Below, one piece after another: positions 8,647 through 19,534 of a stretch of 64,000 nucleotides of DNA (the stretch's first letter is position 1; the number at the start of each line of letters is the position of its first letter). Position numbers and translations under genes: made by a program. Source of the DNA: Pseudorhizobium tarimense (lineage in GTDB: Bacteria; Pseudomonadota; Alphaproteobacteria; Rhizobiales; Rhizobiaceae). The stretch is taken from the NCBI RefSeq assembly GCF_022968135.1, contig NZ_JALJRA010000010.1:62001-126000 (forward strand). Reading direction: 5' to 3'. The notes below the pieces were generated by a model that saw only the letters and a list, made by a program, of their open reading frames with translations, made no database searches and was not told where the DNA came from.

Positions 8647-9525
8647 ATGAGCGATGATCTCTCTAAGCGCCGTCTGGGGCGCGGGCTGGCAGCGCTGATC
8701 GGTGAGATGGATCAGCCTCTTCAAGTGGACGAGCCACCCAAGCCGATCAATCCGGACCGGATGGTGCCGATCGAACATGTCGGTCGCAACCCCCGCAATC
8801 CGCGCCGCCAGTTCGATGAGGCGGATCTCCAGGATCTTGCAAGCTCAATCCGTCAGCATGGCATCGTGCAGCCGGTGGTTGTGCGTACGGTTGGTGATCG
8901 ACTGGAGATCATCGCTGGCGAGCGGCGCTGGCGAGCTGCGCAGCTGGCGGGTCTTCACGAGATCCCCGTTATCATCCGCGATGTCGACGACCGCACTGCG
9001 CTCGAAATCGCGATCGTCGAGAACGTTCAGCGCGCTGATCTCAATCCGCTGGAAGAGGCCATGGGATATGATCAGCTGATCGCTGACTACGGCTATACTC
9101 AGAACGATCTTGGCGGCATCATCGGCAAGAGCCGCAGCCATGTGGCCAACAGCTTACGGCTTCTGAAGCTGCCGGATCCGGTGCGCGACATGCTGGCTAG
9201 CGGAGATCTGTCCGCTGGCCATGCGCGCGCTTTGATCACGACATCGGATCCCGTGTCCCTGGCCAGAATCATCGTCGCCAAGGGCATGTCCGTCCGTGAC
9301 GCGGAGCGGCTCGCGCAGAACGACATTAAGCAACAGTCCCAGCCGGCTGCCGTGGCAAAAGCGGATCAGAAGGATTCTGATACGTTAGCACTTGAGCGGT
9401 CGCTGTCAGATGCGCTTGGTCTCGAGGTCAAGATCAATCATAAGGGTGGTGCAGGACAGATGCGGATCTCCTACCGCACGCTGGAACAGCTTGAAGATGT
9501 CTGCCGTCTTCTGGAGCGCCGCTAG
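8647..9525 (+). CDS. parB: Chromosome-partitioning protein ParB
   Basis: ParB is the CTP-dependent clamp that loads at parS and spreads. The 292-aa product has the N-terminal ParA-stimulating peptide (KRRLGRGLAALIG, residues 7-19), the CTPase box GERRWRAA near residue 91, a helix-turn-helix around YTQNDLGGIIGKSRSHVANS, and a C-terminal dimerisation segment. It lies 18 bases after parA. Its TAG stop shares the palindrome CTAG with the convergent holA stop. Confidence 0.97.
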   Translation: MSDDLSKRRLGRGLAALIGEMDQPLQVDEPPKPINPDRMVPIEHVGRNPRNPRRQFDEADLQDLASSIRQHGIVQPVVVRTVGDRLEIIAGERRWRAAQLAGLHEIPVIIRDVDDRTALEIAIVENVQRADLNPLEEAMGYDQLIADYGYTQNDLGGIIGKSRSHVANSLRLLKLPDPVRDMLASGDLSAGHARALITTSDPVSLARIIVAKGMSVRDAERLAQNDIKQQSQPAAVAKADQKDSDTLALERSLSDALGLEVKINHKGGAGQMRISYRTLEQLEDVCRLLERR

Positions 9526-10571
9526 GCCGTCTGCCGCTGACTGCGCGCTGACTGTAGCGCGATCGCCATCAGAGTCTGGAAAGCGATGCTCTCCTCCAAG
9601 CTCTGCTTTTGCCGGGTCTGCAGGATAGCGGTCTGGATCCGCTGGGTTTCCCTTGATAGGGCAGCCGGCGTCCAATTGCGTAGCGCCTTTTCGATGATCG
9701 GCTTCCGCTTGAAGTGAATGTGGCGTCCAAGCGTCATCATCACCTGACCGATCTGCAGGTTCTTTTCTTCCATCTCCGCGCGCATCAGGTCCATCATCTG
9801 GAACTGCTTGAGGCAGGACTGCAGGACGAGGAAGATCGGTGTCTTTGACGTGCCAACCTTGTGCAGCGAATGGCGCAGCGCCGGCAGGTTTCCCGTCAGG
9901 ATAGCGTCGACGGCTTCGTCCGTGGAGACGCTGCTGGCATCTCCTATGATGGCGGAGACGTCTTCCTCCTCCACTGTGCCCCTACCTCTGCAATAGAGGG
10001 AAAGTTTACGGATCTCGTTACGAGAGGCAACGCGATCGCCGCCCAAGAGGTCAAGGAGAAGCTTGCGTGCTGCCGGTGTGATGGTGAGCCCATCCTGACC
10101 AAGCTCCGCATCTATTAAGGCGTTCAAGGCCTTTGCGTCGTCGGCGTAACAGGGAATGACCGCAATGGTATTCGCCGGTTCCGCGATCTTGCGCAGTCCG
10201 CTCCCCTTCTTAAGATCGCCTGCCTCGACTATCAGAATGTTGGCGGGATCTGGCCCGGCGGCAAGCACGGACATAGCGTCGAGCAATGGCTTCTCATTGG
10301 ATGCGCCACGAAGCCATATGAGCTTCTCTCCGCCAAACAGGCCAAGCGCATTGACCTCGTCGAGGAGTCGCCCGGGATCATTGTGAAGGTCAGAGACATC
10401 AAGCTTCAGCATGGCGAAGGGATCGTCCTGCGCCACCCCCGACTTCTTTGCCAGAAGCGCTGCACGTTCCGAGACGAGGCCCCGGTCAGGCCCGTAGATC
10501 ACGAAGATCCGATAGCCGCCCGTTCCGCGCCCGGCGAAGCGGTCGAACTCGTGAGACTTTACTTCTGCCAT
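9522..10571 (-). CDS. holA: DNA polymerase III subunit delta
   Basis: HolA is the clamp-loader subunit that opens the beta sliding clamp. The 349-aa product has the expected N-terminal IFVIYGPDRGLVSERA region, the AAA+-like fold without a functional P-loop, and the C-terminal helical domain typical of alphaproteobacterial HolA. ATG 10571 lies inside the 3' end of lptE and follows AGGTGAC. Last gene of the leuS-lptE-holA unit, convergent with parB with four bases of overlap. Confidence 0.93.
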   Translation of the reverse strand: MAEVKSHEFDRFAGRGTGGYRIFVIYGPDRGLVSERAALLAKKSGVAQDDPFAMLKLDVSDLHNDPGRLLDEVNALGLFGGEKLIWLRGASNEKPLLDAMSVLAAGPDPANILIVEAGDLKKGSGLRKIAEPANTIAVIPCYADDAKALNALIDAELGQDGLTITPAARKLLLDLLGGDRVASRNEIRKLSLYCRGRGTVEEEDVSAIIGDASSVSTDEAVDAILTGNLPALRHSLHKVGTSKTPIFLVLQSCLKQFQMMDLMRAEMEEKNLQIGQVMMTLGRHIHFKRKPIIEKALRNWTPAALSRETQRIQTAILQTRQKQSLEESIAFQTLMAIALQSARSQRQTA

Positions 10572-11110
10572 GTCACCTGGGGCTGTGGTTCCTCGGCGAG
10601 CGCAATCGCCAGGTCCGCGCGGATGAACTCGGCAAGCTCCCGCCCTGCCCGCTCTTCCGCATCGCGCACGGCACGCAGTTCGGCGAACTCCTGGCTTGAT
10701 ACGTCGAGCAGCGCAGTGACCCGGCGAGAACCCGTCTTCAGGACCGACGCGTCCTTGATCCGCGTGAGCGTATAGGTGCCTGTGACGACGACGCGGCCGG
10801 GCTGCAGACCCACCGCATCCTCGTCATCCAAGATGTCGCTGTAGGCGGCGACGACATTCAGCGCCACCTGATATTGCGGGAGCCTTGGCTCTCCTTCCCC
10901 GCCTGATGTCAGGAAGATCAACCGATTGCGAACCACCTGCTCGACACGGTCGTCGGCCGGGGTGAAGGCGATGTCCGCGAGCTTCGCGCCGGTACCTGCA
11001 GCCTCCGAATAAAGAGGCCGTACCTGACAGGCACTCAGTAGGGCGGCGGCGCCCACCATCATCACCAGTTTTGGGAGCAGCGAGGGGCGACGGAAGAATT
11101 CAGACGACAA
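10559..11110 (-). CDS. lptE: LPS-assembly lipoprotein LptE
   Basis: LptE plugs the LptD barrel and helps place lipopolysaccharide in the outer membrane. The 183-aa product begins with a lipoprotein signal peptide: a basic start, a hydrophobic core [11 protein letters not shown] and a lipobox LSAC, followed by QVRPLYSEA, which is typical of rhizobial LptE. The start is TTG, inside the last codons of leuS. The gene overlaps leuS by 11 bases and holA by 13. This synteny supports the call, since the family is poorly conserved in sequence. Confidence 0.88.
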   Translation of the reverse strand: MSSEFFRRPSLLPKLVMMVGAAALLSACQVRPLYSEAAGTGAKLADIAFTPADDRVEQVVRNRLIFLTSGGEGEPRLPQYQVALNVVAAYSDILDDEDAVGLQPGRVVVTGTYTLTRIKDASVLKTGSRRVTALLDVSSQEFAELRAVRDAEERAGRELAEFIRADLAIALAEEPQPQVTWQK

Positions 11111-13730
11111 TGTTCACGATCCTCTGTGGGACGACGATAATCTTCTTCGGTGCCCGTCCGTTCAGTGCAGACCGTACGGCGTCCATCTCAAGGACCGCAG
11201 CCTCGACGTCACTTTGCGATGCGTCGCGCGCGATTGTCAATTCGGCGCGCTTCTTGCCGTTGATCTGAACCGGCAGCATAACGTTGTTCTCGACGACCAG
11301 TCCCGGATCGAAAGTCGGCCAGCTCGCTTCGGCGAGGAGGCTATCGTTCCCGAGTGCCTTCCAGCATTCTTCCGAAAGGTGGGGCGTCATCGGTGCCACG
11401 ATCTGGACGGCGATCTCCGCAGCATTGCGAACGGCAGCAAGAAAGGCAGCGTCACCTTCTCCCGCGGCAACACGCGTCAGGGGCCCTGCCAGCGCATTGA
11501 CCAACTCGTATATGCGTGCCACCGCCTTGTTGAAGGCAAGGCGATCATAGTCATCCTGCACCGCCTTCAGCGTCTTGTGGGCGATCTGCGAGATCCCGAG
11601 TGCCTCACCTTCCTTAGCCGGCGTCGCCTGCACGGCAGCAAGCTGGTCCGCCGCCTCCGAAATCAGGCGCCAGAGGCGCTGCGTGAAACGATGCGCTCCT
11701 TCTACACCAGCTTCCGACCAGATGACGTCACGGTCCGGAGGCGAGTCGGAGAGGACGAAGAACCGCGCGGTATCCGCGCCATAGGAGGCGATGATGTCGT
11801 CTGGGTCCACCACGTTCTTCTTCGACTTCGACATCTTCTCGATCGAGCCGATGGCGATTTCCTCGCCGGAGCTGAGCAGGGTTGCACGGCGCTTGCCGTC
11901 GATCTCCTCGATGCGGATATCGGTCGGAGACACCCACTCGCTGCTCGCACCGCTGCCGCGGCGATAGGTTTCGTGGACGACCATGCCCTGCGTGAAGAGG
12001 CCCTTGAAGGGCTCCTTCACGTCAACATGCCCGGTCTCCTTCATGGCGCGGGTGAAGAAGCGGGAGTAGAGGAGGTGCAGGATGGCGTGCTCGATGCCGC
12101 CGATATACTGATCGACCGGCAGCCAATGATTGGCGGCCTTCGGATCCGTGGGGTCTTCCGCCCAAGGTGCCGTGAACCGGGTGAAATACCAGCTGGAGTC
12201 CACGAAGGTATCCATGGTGTCGGTTTCACGCCGGGCCTGCCCGCCACACTGTGGGCAGCTCACGTGGCGCCAGCTGGCGTGTCGGTCAAGCGGATTGCCG
12301 GGCTGGTCGAAGGTTACGTCGTCCGGCAGCTTGACAGGCAGGTCCTTCTTCGGGACCGGCACCACGCCGCAGATTTCGCAGTGGATCACAGGGATGGGGC
12401 AGCCCCAGTAACGCTGGCGCGAGATACCCCAGTCGCGCAGACGGAAGTTCACCTTCCGCTCGCCTTGCGGCATGTTCCCTAGAAGCGTGCTGGAGAGACG
12501 ATCGGCGACGGTCGCGAATGCTTCCTCAGTAGACTTGCCGTCCAGGAAGCGGGAATTTATCATCAGGCCGTCACCGTCGTAGGCGGTATCGCCGATCACG
12601 AAGCTCTGTGCATCTGCGTCGGCCGGCATCACCACCGGAACCACCGGCAGGTCATACTTACGTGCGAAATCAAGATCGCGCTGGTCGCCCGAAGGGCAGC
12701 CGAAAATGGCACCGGTGCCGTAGTCCATCAGCACGAAGTTCGCCACATAGACCGGCAGCTCCCAGTCCGGATCGAGCGGGTGGCGGACTCGGATACCGGT
12801 GTCGATGCCCTTCTTCTCCGCCGTCTCGAGGGCGGCAAGCGAGGTGCCGTGATGTCGGCATTCCTCGCAGAAAGCATCGACTTCCGGGTTCTTCGCGGCG
12901 GCTTCCTTTGCCAGCGGATGGTCCGCAGCAATGGCCAGGAAGGAGGCGCCGAAGAGCGTGTCCGGACGCGTCGTATAGACCGTCACCTCGCTTTGGCCTG
13001 TCGGCGCAGTCTCAGCTACGATCTCCCAGCGGATCGTCATGCCCTCGGAACGGCCGATCCAGTTCTTCTGCATGAGCCGGACTTTTTCCGGCCACTGGTC
13101 GAGCGTGTCCAGCGAATCGAGCAGGTCCTGGCTGAAGTCAGTGATCTTGAAGAACCACTGCACAAGGTCGCGCTGTTCCACCAAGGCGCCGGAGCGCCAG
13201 CCGCGGCCATCGATTACCTGCTCGTTCGCCAGAACCGTCTGGTCCACCGGGTCCCAGTTAACCTTGGACTGCTTGCGGTAGACAAGGCCCTTTTCCATCA
13301 TGTCGAGGAAGAGGTGCTGCTGCCGGTGGTAATAGTCGACATCACAGGTGGCGAACTCGCGCGACCAGTCGAGTGATAAACCCATCGCCTTCAGCTGCGC
13401 CTTCATCGAGGCAATGTTCTGGTAGGTCCACTCCTTGGGATGGACCTTGTTGTCGCGGGCAGCATTTTCCGCCGGCATGCCGAATGCGTCCCAACCCATG
13501 GGGTGAAGGACGTTAAAGCCACGGGCGCGCTTGTAGCGCGCCACAACATCGCCCATCGCATAGTTGCGAACGTGGCCCATGTGGATGCGACCGGACGGAT
13601 AGGGGAACATCTCGAGGACGTAGTACTTCTCCCGCGGATCGGAGTTGTCCGTTTCGAAGGCCTTGGCTTCCGCCCATCTTTGCTGCCAGCGTGGCTCGAC
13701 CTCGCGCGGATTGTAACGTTCACTCGCCAT
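11100..13730 (-). CDS. leuS: Leucyl-tRNA synthetase
   Basis: LeuS charges tRNA-Leu. The 876-aa product has the class I HIGH variant in [15 protein letters not shown], an editing domain, and KMSKSKKN near the C-terminal third. ATG 13730 gives the usual [19 protein letters not shown]; a TTG at 13799 would add 23 residues unlike homologues. The 175 bases between this start and the divergent YggS gene hold no other feature I can name. Confidence 0.97.
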   Translation of the reverse strand: MASERYNPREVEPRWQQRWAEAKAFETDNSDPREKYYVLEMFPYPSGRIHMGHVRNYAMGDVVARYKRARGFNVLHPMGWDAFGMPAENAARDNKVHPKEWTYQNIASMKAQLKAMGLSLDWSREFATCDVDYYHRQQHLFLDMMEKGLVYRKQSKVNWDPVDQTVLANEQVIDGRGWRSGALVEQRDLVQWFFKITDFSQDLLDSLDTLDQWPEKVRLMQKNWIGRSEGMTIRWEIVAETAPTGQSEVTVYTTRPDTLFGASFLAIAADHPLAKEAAAKNPEVDAFCEECRHHGTSLAALETAEKKGIDTGIRVRHPLDPDWELPVYVANFVLMDYGTGAIFGCPSGDQRDLDFARKYDLPVVPVVMPADADAQSFVIGDTAYDGDGLMINSRFLDGKSTEEAFATVADRLSSTLLGNMPQGERKVNFRLRDWGISRQRYWGCPIPVIHCEICGVVPVPKKDLPVKLPDDVTFDQPGNPLDRHASWRHVSCPQCGGQARRETDTMDTFVDSSWYFTRFTAPWAEDPTDPKAANHWLPVDQYIGGIEHAILHLLYSRFFTRAMKETGHVDVKEPFKGLFTQGMVVHETYRRGSGASSEWVSPTDIRIEEIDGKRRATLLSSGEEIAIGSIEKMSKSKKNVVDPDDIIASYGADTARFFVLSDSPPDRDVIWSEAGVEGAHRFTQRLWRLISEAADQLAAVQATPAKEGEALGISQIAHKTLKAVQDDYDRLAFNKAVARIYELVNALAGPLTRVAAGEGDAAFLAAVRNAAEIAVQIVAPMTPHLSEECWKALGNDSLLAEASWPTFDPGLVVENNVMLPVQINGKKRAELTIARDASQSDVEAAVLEMDAVRSALNGRAPKKIIVVPQRIVNIVV

Positions 13731-13905
13731 TTGAAAAATATCCGGAAAAGCTTCAGAAAGATTGGGCAGACCTTCATCATGAAAGGCTTCAAGCGTCAAG
13801 TTTTAGAGGCTGAAGACGGCAATGTCGCGCCACGCGGCACGCCACCCTTGGCAGGCGGCGGCTGGGCAGGTAATCGGTCCGTACAAGTGCAAGGAAGGGT
13901 AGCAG

Positions 13906-14565
13906 ATGAGCGTCGAAGTCCGGCTGGCGGAGATTAAGGAACGGATCGCAACAGCAGAGCGGCGTGTGAGGCGTGCCGCCGGTTCTGTCACGCTGGTTGC
14001 GGTTTCGAAAACCTTTGACGCCGACGCCGTCCGCCCGGTTCTTGAGGCGGGGCAGCGGGTTTTCGGCGAAAACCGCGTTCAGGAGAGCCAGGGCAAGTGG
14101 CCGGAGCTGAAGGGCGACTTTCCGGATATGGAGCTGCATCTGATCGGTCCGCTGCAATCAAACAAGGCGGCCGATGCGGTCGCTCTTTTCGACGTAATTG
14201 AGACGGTGGACCGGGAAAAGATCGCCCGTGCGCTTGCGGAGGAGATGCACAAGCAGGGGCGGACGCCACGGCTTTATGTGCAGGTGAACACAGGGCTTGA
14301 GCCGCAGAAAGCAGGCATCCCACCAAAAGAAACGCCCGCATTTGTCGCTAAGTGCCGGGAGGAACTGTGTCTTTCGATCGAAGGGCTGATGTGCATTCCG
14401 CCCGCAGAAGAAAATCCGGGACCGCATTTCGCCCTTCTGGCGAAGCTCGCGAAGGAATGCGACGTGGAGAAGTTGTCGATGGGCATGTCCGGCGACTTCG
14501 AGACGGCGATCGAGTTCGGCGCCACGAGCGTCCGCGTGGGCTCCGCCATCTTTGGCAATCGTTAG
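13906..14565 (+). CDS. YggS/PROSC-family pyridoxal-phosphate homeostasis protein
   Basis: Members bind PLP on a single alanine-racemase-like barrel and balance vitamin B6 and amino/keto acid pools; no enzyme activity is established. The 219-aa product has VAVSKTF (PLP lysine), FGENRVQE, HLIGPLQSNK, VNTG, and LSMGMSGDFETAI near the end, all family landmarks. ATG 13906 follows AAGGAAGGG. It is divergent from leuS. Confidence 0.93.
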   Translation: MSVEVRLAEIKERIATAERRVRRAAGSVTLVAVSKTFDADAVRPVLEAGQRVFGENRVQESQGKWPELKGDFPDMELHLIGPLQSNKAADAVALFDVIETVDREKIARALAEEMHKQGRTPRLYVQVNTGLEPQKAGIPPKETPAFVAKCREELCLSIEGLMCIPPAEENPGPHFALLAKLAKECDVEKLSMGMSGDFETAIEFGATSVRVGSAIFGNR

Positions 14566-14653
14566 GTCGCTTAGCCCTTAAGTCTGGCTTTCCAGGCTCA
14601 TCTGCCTCATCCTACATGCGTTCCATGACTGCGCTGGGACTTGGGAGGAGCAG

Positions 14654-16591
14654 ATGCAGAGCAAGTATTTCGACATCTATGCCAATTGGCAGGCAGATCC
14701 TGATGCCTTTTGGCGCGCTGCCGCGGAGAAGCTCGACTGGTACAAGCCGTTCGACACGGTGTTTGACGCAGATCAGGGCGTCTATGGACGATGGTTCGTC
14801 GGGGGAGAGACGAACACCTGCTTCAACTGCCTCGATCGCCATGTCCACCAAGGGCGTGGCAGCGAGACGTCCCTGATCTTCGACAGCGCCATGAATGGCG
14901 CGAGAGCGCGGTTCACCTTCGAAGAGGCCGTGTCTGAAGTTCAGGCCATTGCTGCCGTTCTGCGCAACCATGGCGTCGGCAAGGGCGACCGGGTAGTCAT
15001 CTACATGCCCATGATCCCTGAAGCGGTCTTTTCGATGCTCGCCTGCGCCCGGCTGGGTGCGGTCCACTCTGTGGTCTTCGGCGGTTTCGCAGCCCATGAA
15101 CTGGCAACGCGCATCGACGACTGCGGCGCCAAGGTAGTGATCAGCGCCAGCTGCGGGCTCGAGCCGGGGCGGGTGGTGCCCTACAAGCCGCTGCTCGACC
15201 ATGCGGTCGACATGGCAAAAACGAAACCCGAGATCTGTCTGATCCTGCAGCGGGACGAGTTGCATGCGCCGCTGCGCTACGAACATGGCGACGTCGACTT
15301 CCGCCATGCGGTCGAAGTCGAGAAGGTCAATGGGACCGTGGTCGACTGTGTGCCGGTGGCGGCGACCGATCCGCTTTACATTCTTTATACTTCCGGCACC
15401 ACAGGGCAGCCGAAGGGTGTCGTTCGGGACAATGGCGGCCACATGGTCGCGCTGCACTGGACGATGGAAAACGTCTATGGCGTCAAGCCCGGCGACGTCT
15501 TCTGGGCGGCTTCCGACATCGGCTGGGTCGTCGGCCATTCCTACATTGTCTACGCACCTCTTCTTGCCGGCAATGCGACGGTGCTCTTCGAAGGCAAGCC
15601 GGTTGGTACTCCCGATGCCGGCACCTTCTGGCGGGTGATTTCGGACTACGATGTGAAGGTCCTGTTCACGGCGCCGACGGCCTTCCGTGCGATTCGGCGC
15701 GACGAGCCGGAGGGCGATCTGGTTCGCGATTACGATCTCTCGGGACTTCAGGCCCTTTTCCTTGCGGGAGAGAGGGCTGATCCGGAGACATTAAAGTGGG
15801 CCGAGCGGGTACTGCAGGTGCCGGTGATCGATCACTGGTGGCAAACGGAAACCGGCTGGCCGATGGTCGCCAATCCGTTTGGTCTCGGTCTTTTGCCGTT
15901 TAAAGACGGCTCGACGACGCAGCCGATGCCAGGCTATGCGGTGGAGGTCCTCAACGACGAGGGGCATCCGGTGCCGCGGGGGACGCTGGGCAACATCGTT
16001 GTAAAGCTACCGCTCCCACCGGGATGCCTCGTCAGCTTCTGGAACGCCGACGAACGCTTCCGGCAGGCCTGCCTTACGGAGTTTCCGGGCTACTACAAGA
16101 CCGCGGATGCCGGCGTGATGGACGAGGAGGGTTATATCTCGGTGATGGCCCGGACCGACGACATTATCAACTGCGCCGGCCACCGCCTCTCCACCGGAGC
16201 GATGGAGGAAGTCTGTGCCATGCATCCGGATGTCGCCGAATGCGCTGTCATCGGTGTGGCCGACCCTTTAAAGGGCCAGGTCCCGTGCGGGTTCGTAGTG
16301 CTGAAAAATCGTGTGTCCCGCGATGAGGCGGCGATAGAGCGCGAAGTGGTGGATCTCGTGCGCAGCGAGATCGGTCCCGTGGCAGCTTTCCGGACGGTGA
16401 TGGTGGTGAAGCGCCTGCCGAAGACACGCTCAGGCAAGATCCTGCGCGGAACGATGCAAAAGATCGCCGACGGGATGCCGTGGACAATGCCGGCGACGAT
16501 TGACGATCCAGCGATCCTTGACGAGATCTCATCCATCCTGCAGCAGCGCGGTTATGCCCGTGCGCCGGGCGGCATCAAAGAAAGCGCCTGA
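14654..16591 (+). CDS. prpE: Propionyl-CoA synthetase (PrpE type, AMP-forming)
   Basis: It activates propionate to propionyl-CoA through an acyl-adenylate. The 645-aa product has the acetyl-CoA-synthetase N-terminal region, the phosphate loop YTSGTTGQPKG, the adenine region DHWWQTETGWP, and the C-terminal catalytic Lys in [14 protein letters not shown] 14654 follows GGGAGGAG. It resembles PrpE/ACSS3 more than Acs (short N-terminus, DNGGHMVALHWTM), and acsA itself lies 1 kb downstream. The substrate is inferred from family; other short-chain acids are possible. Confidence 0.85.
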   Translation: MQSKYFDIYANWQADPDAFWRAAAEKLDWYKPFDTVFDADQGVYGRWFVGGETNTCFNCLDRHVHQGRGSETSLIFDSAMNGARARFTFEEAVSEVQAIAAVLRNHGVGKGDRVVIYMPMIPEAVFSMLACARLGAVHSVVFGGFAAHELATRIDDCGAKVVISASCGLEPGRVVPYKPLLDHAVDMAKTKPEICLILQRDELHAPLRYEHGDVDFRHAVEVEKVNGTVVDCVPVAATDPLYILYTSGTTGQPKGVVRDNGGHMVALHWTMENVYGVKPGDVFWAASDIGWVVGHSYIVYAPLLAGNATVLFEGKPVGTPDAGTFWRVISDYDVKVLFTAPTAFRAIRRDEPEGDLVRDYDLSGLQALFLAGERADPETLKWAERVLQVPVIDHWWQTETGWPMVANPFGLGLLPFKDGSTTQPMPGYAVEVLNDEGHPVPRGTLGNIVVKLPLPPGCLVSFWNADERFRQACLTEFPGYYKTADAGVMDEEGYISVMARTDDIINCAGHRLSTGAMEEVCAMHPDVAECAVIGVADPLKGQVPCGFVVLKNRVSRDEAAIEREVVDLVRSEIGPVAAFRTVMVVKRLPKTRSGKILRGTMQKIADGMPWTMPATIDDPAILDEISSILQQRGYARAPGGIKESA

Positions 16592-16593
16592 AA

Positions 16594-16619
16594 CGAAAAA
16601 CCCCGGCTTTAGCCGGGGT
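16594..16619 (-). terminator. Intrinsic terminator for trcR, also facing prpE
   Basis: An 8-bp stem ACCCCGGC (16600-16607) pairs with GCCGGGGT (16612-16619) over TTTA. On the minus strand it is followed by TTTTTCGTTT, a good U-tract after trcR. On the plus strand it follows prpE at once but lacks a T-run, so it works mainly for the minus strand. Confidence 0.75.
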
Positions 16620-16641
16620 CGAACTTTCGAGTTTCGGCAGC

Positions 16642-17352
16642 TCAGTAGCGGCCGTCATCCTCGTCTTCATCGCGCGGTGCCGACTTCAGCGAGCTCAGCT
16701 TGGCGAAGACGGCGTCGGCGTCGATTTCCTTCTCGTCCTCGCGCTCGTTGCGGTAGTCGTAACCGAGGTTCTCGGTCTCGGACGCGGACTGGAGCGTGGC
16801 GCCCGCTTCTTCCATGGTCGGTAGCGGACGCCCCTTGGAGGCCTTCTCGACTTCCAGATCCAGGTCGATCTGACTGCACAGGCCAAGTGTCACCGGATCC
16901 ATCGGAGTCAGGTTGGCCGAATTCCAGTGGGTCCGATCGCGGATCTGCTCGATTGTCGACTTCGTGGTGCCGACGAGACGAGAAATCTGCGCGTCCTTCA
17001 GTTCCGGATGGTTACGGACAAGCCAGAGGATGGCGTTCGGACGGTCCTGGCGCTTGGAGACCGGCGTGTAGCGCGGGCCGCGGCGCTTGGATTCCGGCAC
17101 GCGAACCTTTGGCTCCTGCAGTTTCAGCTTGTAATTGACGTCCTTCTCGCCGCGCTGGATCTCGTCGCGGGAAAGCTGGCCCGTGGCGATCGGGTCGAGG
17201 CCCTTGATGCCCTGCGCCGCTTCGCCATCGGCGATCGCCTTCACCTCAAGCGGATGCAGCTTGCAGAACTGCGCGATCTGGTCGAAGGAGAGCGCCGTGT
17301 TGTCGACCAGCCAGACAGCCGTCGCCTTCGGCATGAGCAATTGTTGAGCCAT
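16642..17352 (-). CDS. trcR: Cell-cycle transcriptional regulator TrcR (DUF1013)
   Basis: A 236-aa protein of the alphaproteobacteria-specific DUF1013 family, named TrcR from work on cell-cycle transcription. Recognisable parts: MPKATAVWLVDNTALSFDQIAQFCKLHPLEVKAIADGE at the start, a helix-turn-helix-like KDAQISRLVGTTKSTIEQIRDR around residues 119-140, and an acidic tail (DEDEDDGRY). ATG 17352 follows AGAGGAAC. It lies between prpE and acsA and is transcribed away from acsA. Confidence 0.88.
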   Translation of the reverse strand: MAQQLLMPKATAVWLVDNTALSFDQIAQFCKLHPLEVKAIADGEAAQGIKGLDPIATGQLSRDEIQRGEKDVNYKLKLQEPKVRVPESKRRGPRYTPVSKRQDRPNAILWLVRNHPELKDAQISRLVGTTKSTIEQIRDRTHWNSANLTPMDPVTLGLCSQIDLDLEVEKASKGRPLPTMEEAGATLQSASETENLGYDYRNEREDEKEIDADAVFAKLSSLKSAPRDEDEDDGRY

Positions 17353-17570
17353 GGATATAGTTCCTCTGTCCGTCCGCGCCGGTGTCGCGGGCCGTGGGTA
17401 TCAACCACAATTTCCGGGAATTCGAAGGGTCTATAACCGGAATGCGGTGGAATTGCAAATATCGCGCAACATGAACCGTTTGTCTAATTGATGAGCCGGT
17501 TTCACCTGATATGAATGCAGCATCATCCGGATCGTATCGTCCGGTTTCGCGACGCAATGGGGAGGAGACC

Positions 17571-19523
17571 ATGTCCGAAAAGGTGTATCCCGTATCACGC
17601 GCTACCAAGGCCATGGCGCTGATCGATAAGGACAAATACCAGAAGTGGTACGAGGAGAGCGTCGAGGATCCGGACAAGTTCTGGGGCAAGCACGGCAAGC
17701 GGATCGACTGGTTCAAGCCTTACACGAAGGTCAAGAACACCTCCTTCAAGGGCAAGGTCTCGATCAAGTGGTTCGAGGACGGACTCACCAACGTTTCCTA
17801 CAACTGCATCGATCGCCATCTGAAAACCCATGGCGAGCACACCGCGCTAATCTGGGAAGGCGACAACCCCTATATCGACAAGAAGATCACCTATAACCAG
17901 CTCTATGACCAGGTCTGCCGGCTGGCCAACGTGCTGAAGAAGCACGGGGTCAAGAAGGGCGACCGCGTCACGATCTACATGCCGATGATCCCCGAGGCCG
18001 CTTACGCAATGCTCGCCTGCGCCCGTATCGGCGCGGTGCATTCGGTCGTCTTCGGAGGCTTCTCGCCGGAAGCCTTGGCAGGCCGTATCGTCGACTGCCA
18101 GTCCTGTTTCGTCATCACCTGTGACGAAGGCGTGCGCGGCGGCAAGCCGGTGCCGCTCAAGGAGAACACCGACAAGGCGATCCACATCGCCGCGCGCCAG
18201 TATGCGACCGTCAATAATGTGCTGGTCGTGCGGCGCACCGGCGGCAAGGTGAACTGGGCGCCTGGCCGCGACCTCTGGTATCACCAGGAGATTGCCAGCG
18301 TTAAGGGCCATTGCGAACCGGTGAAGATGAAGGCGGAGGATCCGCTGTTCATTCTCTACACCTCGGGGTCCACGGGCAAACCGAAGGGCGTGCTGCACAC
18401 GACGGGTGGCTACCTCGTCTACGCAGCGATGACCCATGAATATGTTTTCGACTATCACGATGGGGACGTCTACTGGTGTACCGCCGATGTCGGCTGGGTG
18501 ACCGGACACTCCTATATCGTCTATGGCCCGCTGGCGAACTGTGCAACGTCGCTGATGTTCGAAGGCGTGCCGAACTTCCCGGACCAGGGGCGTTTCTGGG
18601 AGGTGATCGACAAGCACAAGGTCAACATCTTCTACACAGCACCGACAGCGATCCGCTCGCTGATGGGGGCTGGCGACGAATTCGTGAAGCGCTCGTCGCG
18701 CTCCAGCTTGCGGCTGCTCGGCACCGTTGGTGAGCCGATCAATCCGGAAGCCTGGGAATGGTATTACAAGGTGGTGGGCGACAGCCGCTGCCCGGTGATC
18801 GACACTTGGTGGCAGACGGAGACCGGCGGCCACATGATCACACCGCTGCCAGGAGCAACCGACCTGAAGCCGGGTTCGGCAACCGTGCCCTTCTTCGGGG
18901 TCAAGCCGCAGCTGGTCGACAATGATGGGAACGTGCTGGAAGGGCCGGCCGACGGCAACCTCTGCATCACCGACAGCTGGCCAGGGCAGATGCGGACGGT
19001 CTATGGCGACCACGAGCGCTTCATCCAGACCTATTTCTCCACCTACAAGGGCAAATACTTCACCGGCGACGGCTGCCGACGCGACGAAGACGGCTATTAC
19101 TGGATCACCGGTCGCGTGGATGACGTGCTCAATGTTTCGGGTCACCGGCTCGGCACGGCGGAAGTCGAATCGGCGCTCGTCTCGCACGACCTGGTCTCCG
19201 AAGCCGCCGTCGTCGGCTACCCGCACAACGTCAAGGGACAGGGCATCTACTGCTACGTGACGCTGATGTCTGGAAACGAGGGCGACGACGCGCTTCGCCA
19301 GGAGCTGATCAAGCACGTCCGAAGCGAGATCGGCCCGATCGCGACGCCCGACAAGATCCAGTTCGCGCCGGGCCTGCCGAAGACCCGCTCAGGTAAGATC
19401 ATGCGACGCATCCTGCGCAAGATTGCCGAAGACGATTTTGGGGCGCTGGGTGACATCTCGACGCTCGCCGATCCAGGCGTCGTCGACGACTTGATCGAGA
19501 ACCGGCAGAACAAGGCTGGTTGA
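17571..19523 (+). CDS. acsA: Acetyl-CoA synthetase
   Basis: AMP-forming activation of acetate to acetyl-CoA. The 650-aa product has [28 protein letters not shown], and the acetylation-controlled catalytic Lys in [15 protein letters not shown] 17571 sits behind a strong GGGGAGGAG; an in-frame ATG at 17511 would add 20 residues and is less likely. The 218-bp divergent gap from trcR must hold both promoters, which I cannot place. Confidence 0.96.
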   Translation: MSEKVYPVSRATKAMALIDKDKYQKWYEESVEDPDKFWGKHGKRIDWFKPYTKVKNTSFKGKVSIKWFEDGLTNVSYNCIDRHLKTHGEHTALIWEGDNPYIDKKITYNQLYDQVCRLANVLKKHGVKKGDRVTIYMPMIPEAAYAMLACARIGAVHSVVFGGFSPEALAGRIVDCQSCFVITCDEGVRGGKPVPLKENTDKAIHIAARQYATVNNVLVVRRTGGKVNWAPGRDLWYHQEIASVKGHCEPVKMKAEDPLFILYTSGSTGKPKGVLHTTGGYLVYAAMTHEYVFDYHDGDVYWCTADVGWVTGHSYIVYGPLANCATSLMFEGVPNFPDQGRFWEVIDKHKVNIFYTAPTAIRSLMGAGDEFVKRSSRSSLRLLGTVGEPINPEAWEWYYKVVGDSRCPVIDTWWQTETGGHMITPLPGATDLKPGSATVPFFGVKPQLVDNDGNVLEGPADGNLCITDSWPGQMRTVYGDHERFIQTYFSTYKGKYFTGDGCRRDEDGYYWITGRVDDVLNVSGHRLGTAEVESALVSHDLVSEAAVVGYPHNVKGQGIYCYVTLMSGNEGDDALRQELIKHVRSEIGPIATPDKIQFAPGLPKTRSGKIMRRILRKIAEDDFGALGDISTLADPGVVDDLIENRQNKAG

Positions 19524-19534
19524 CCGACCTCTGG

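Noticed and set aside
11214..12482. 422-codon plus-strand ORF opposite leuS
   Set aside because: Antisense to a certain gene; long antisense frames are common in GC-rich codon patterns, and the product matches no family I know.
17847..19316. 489-codon minus-strand ORF opposite acsA
   Set aside because: Complete shadow of acsA with no ribosome site and a composition typical of antisense reading (rich in R, H, V, D).
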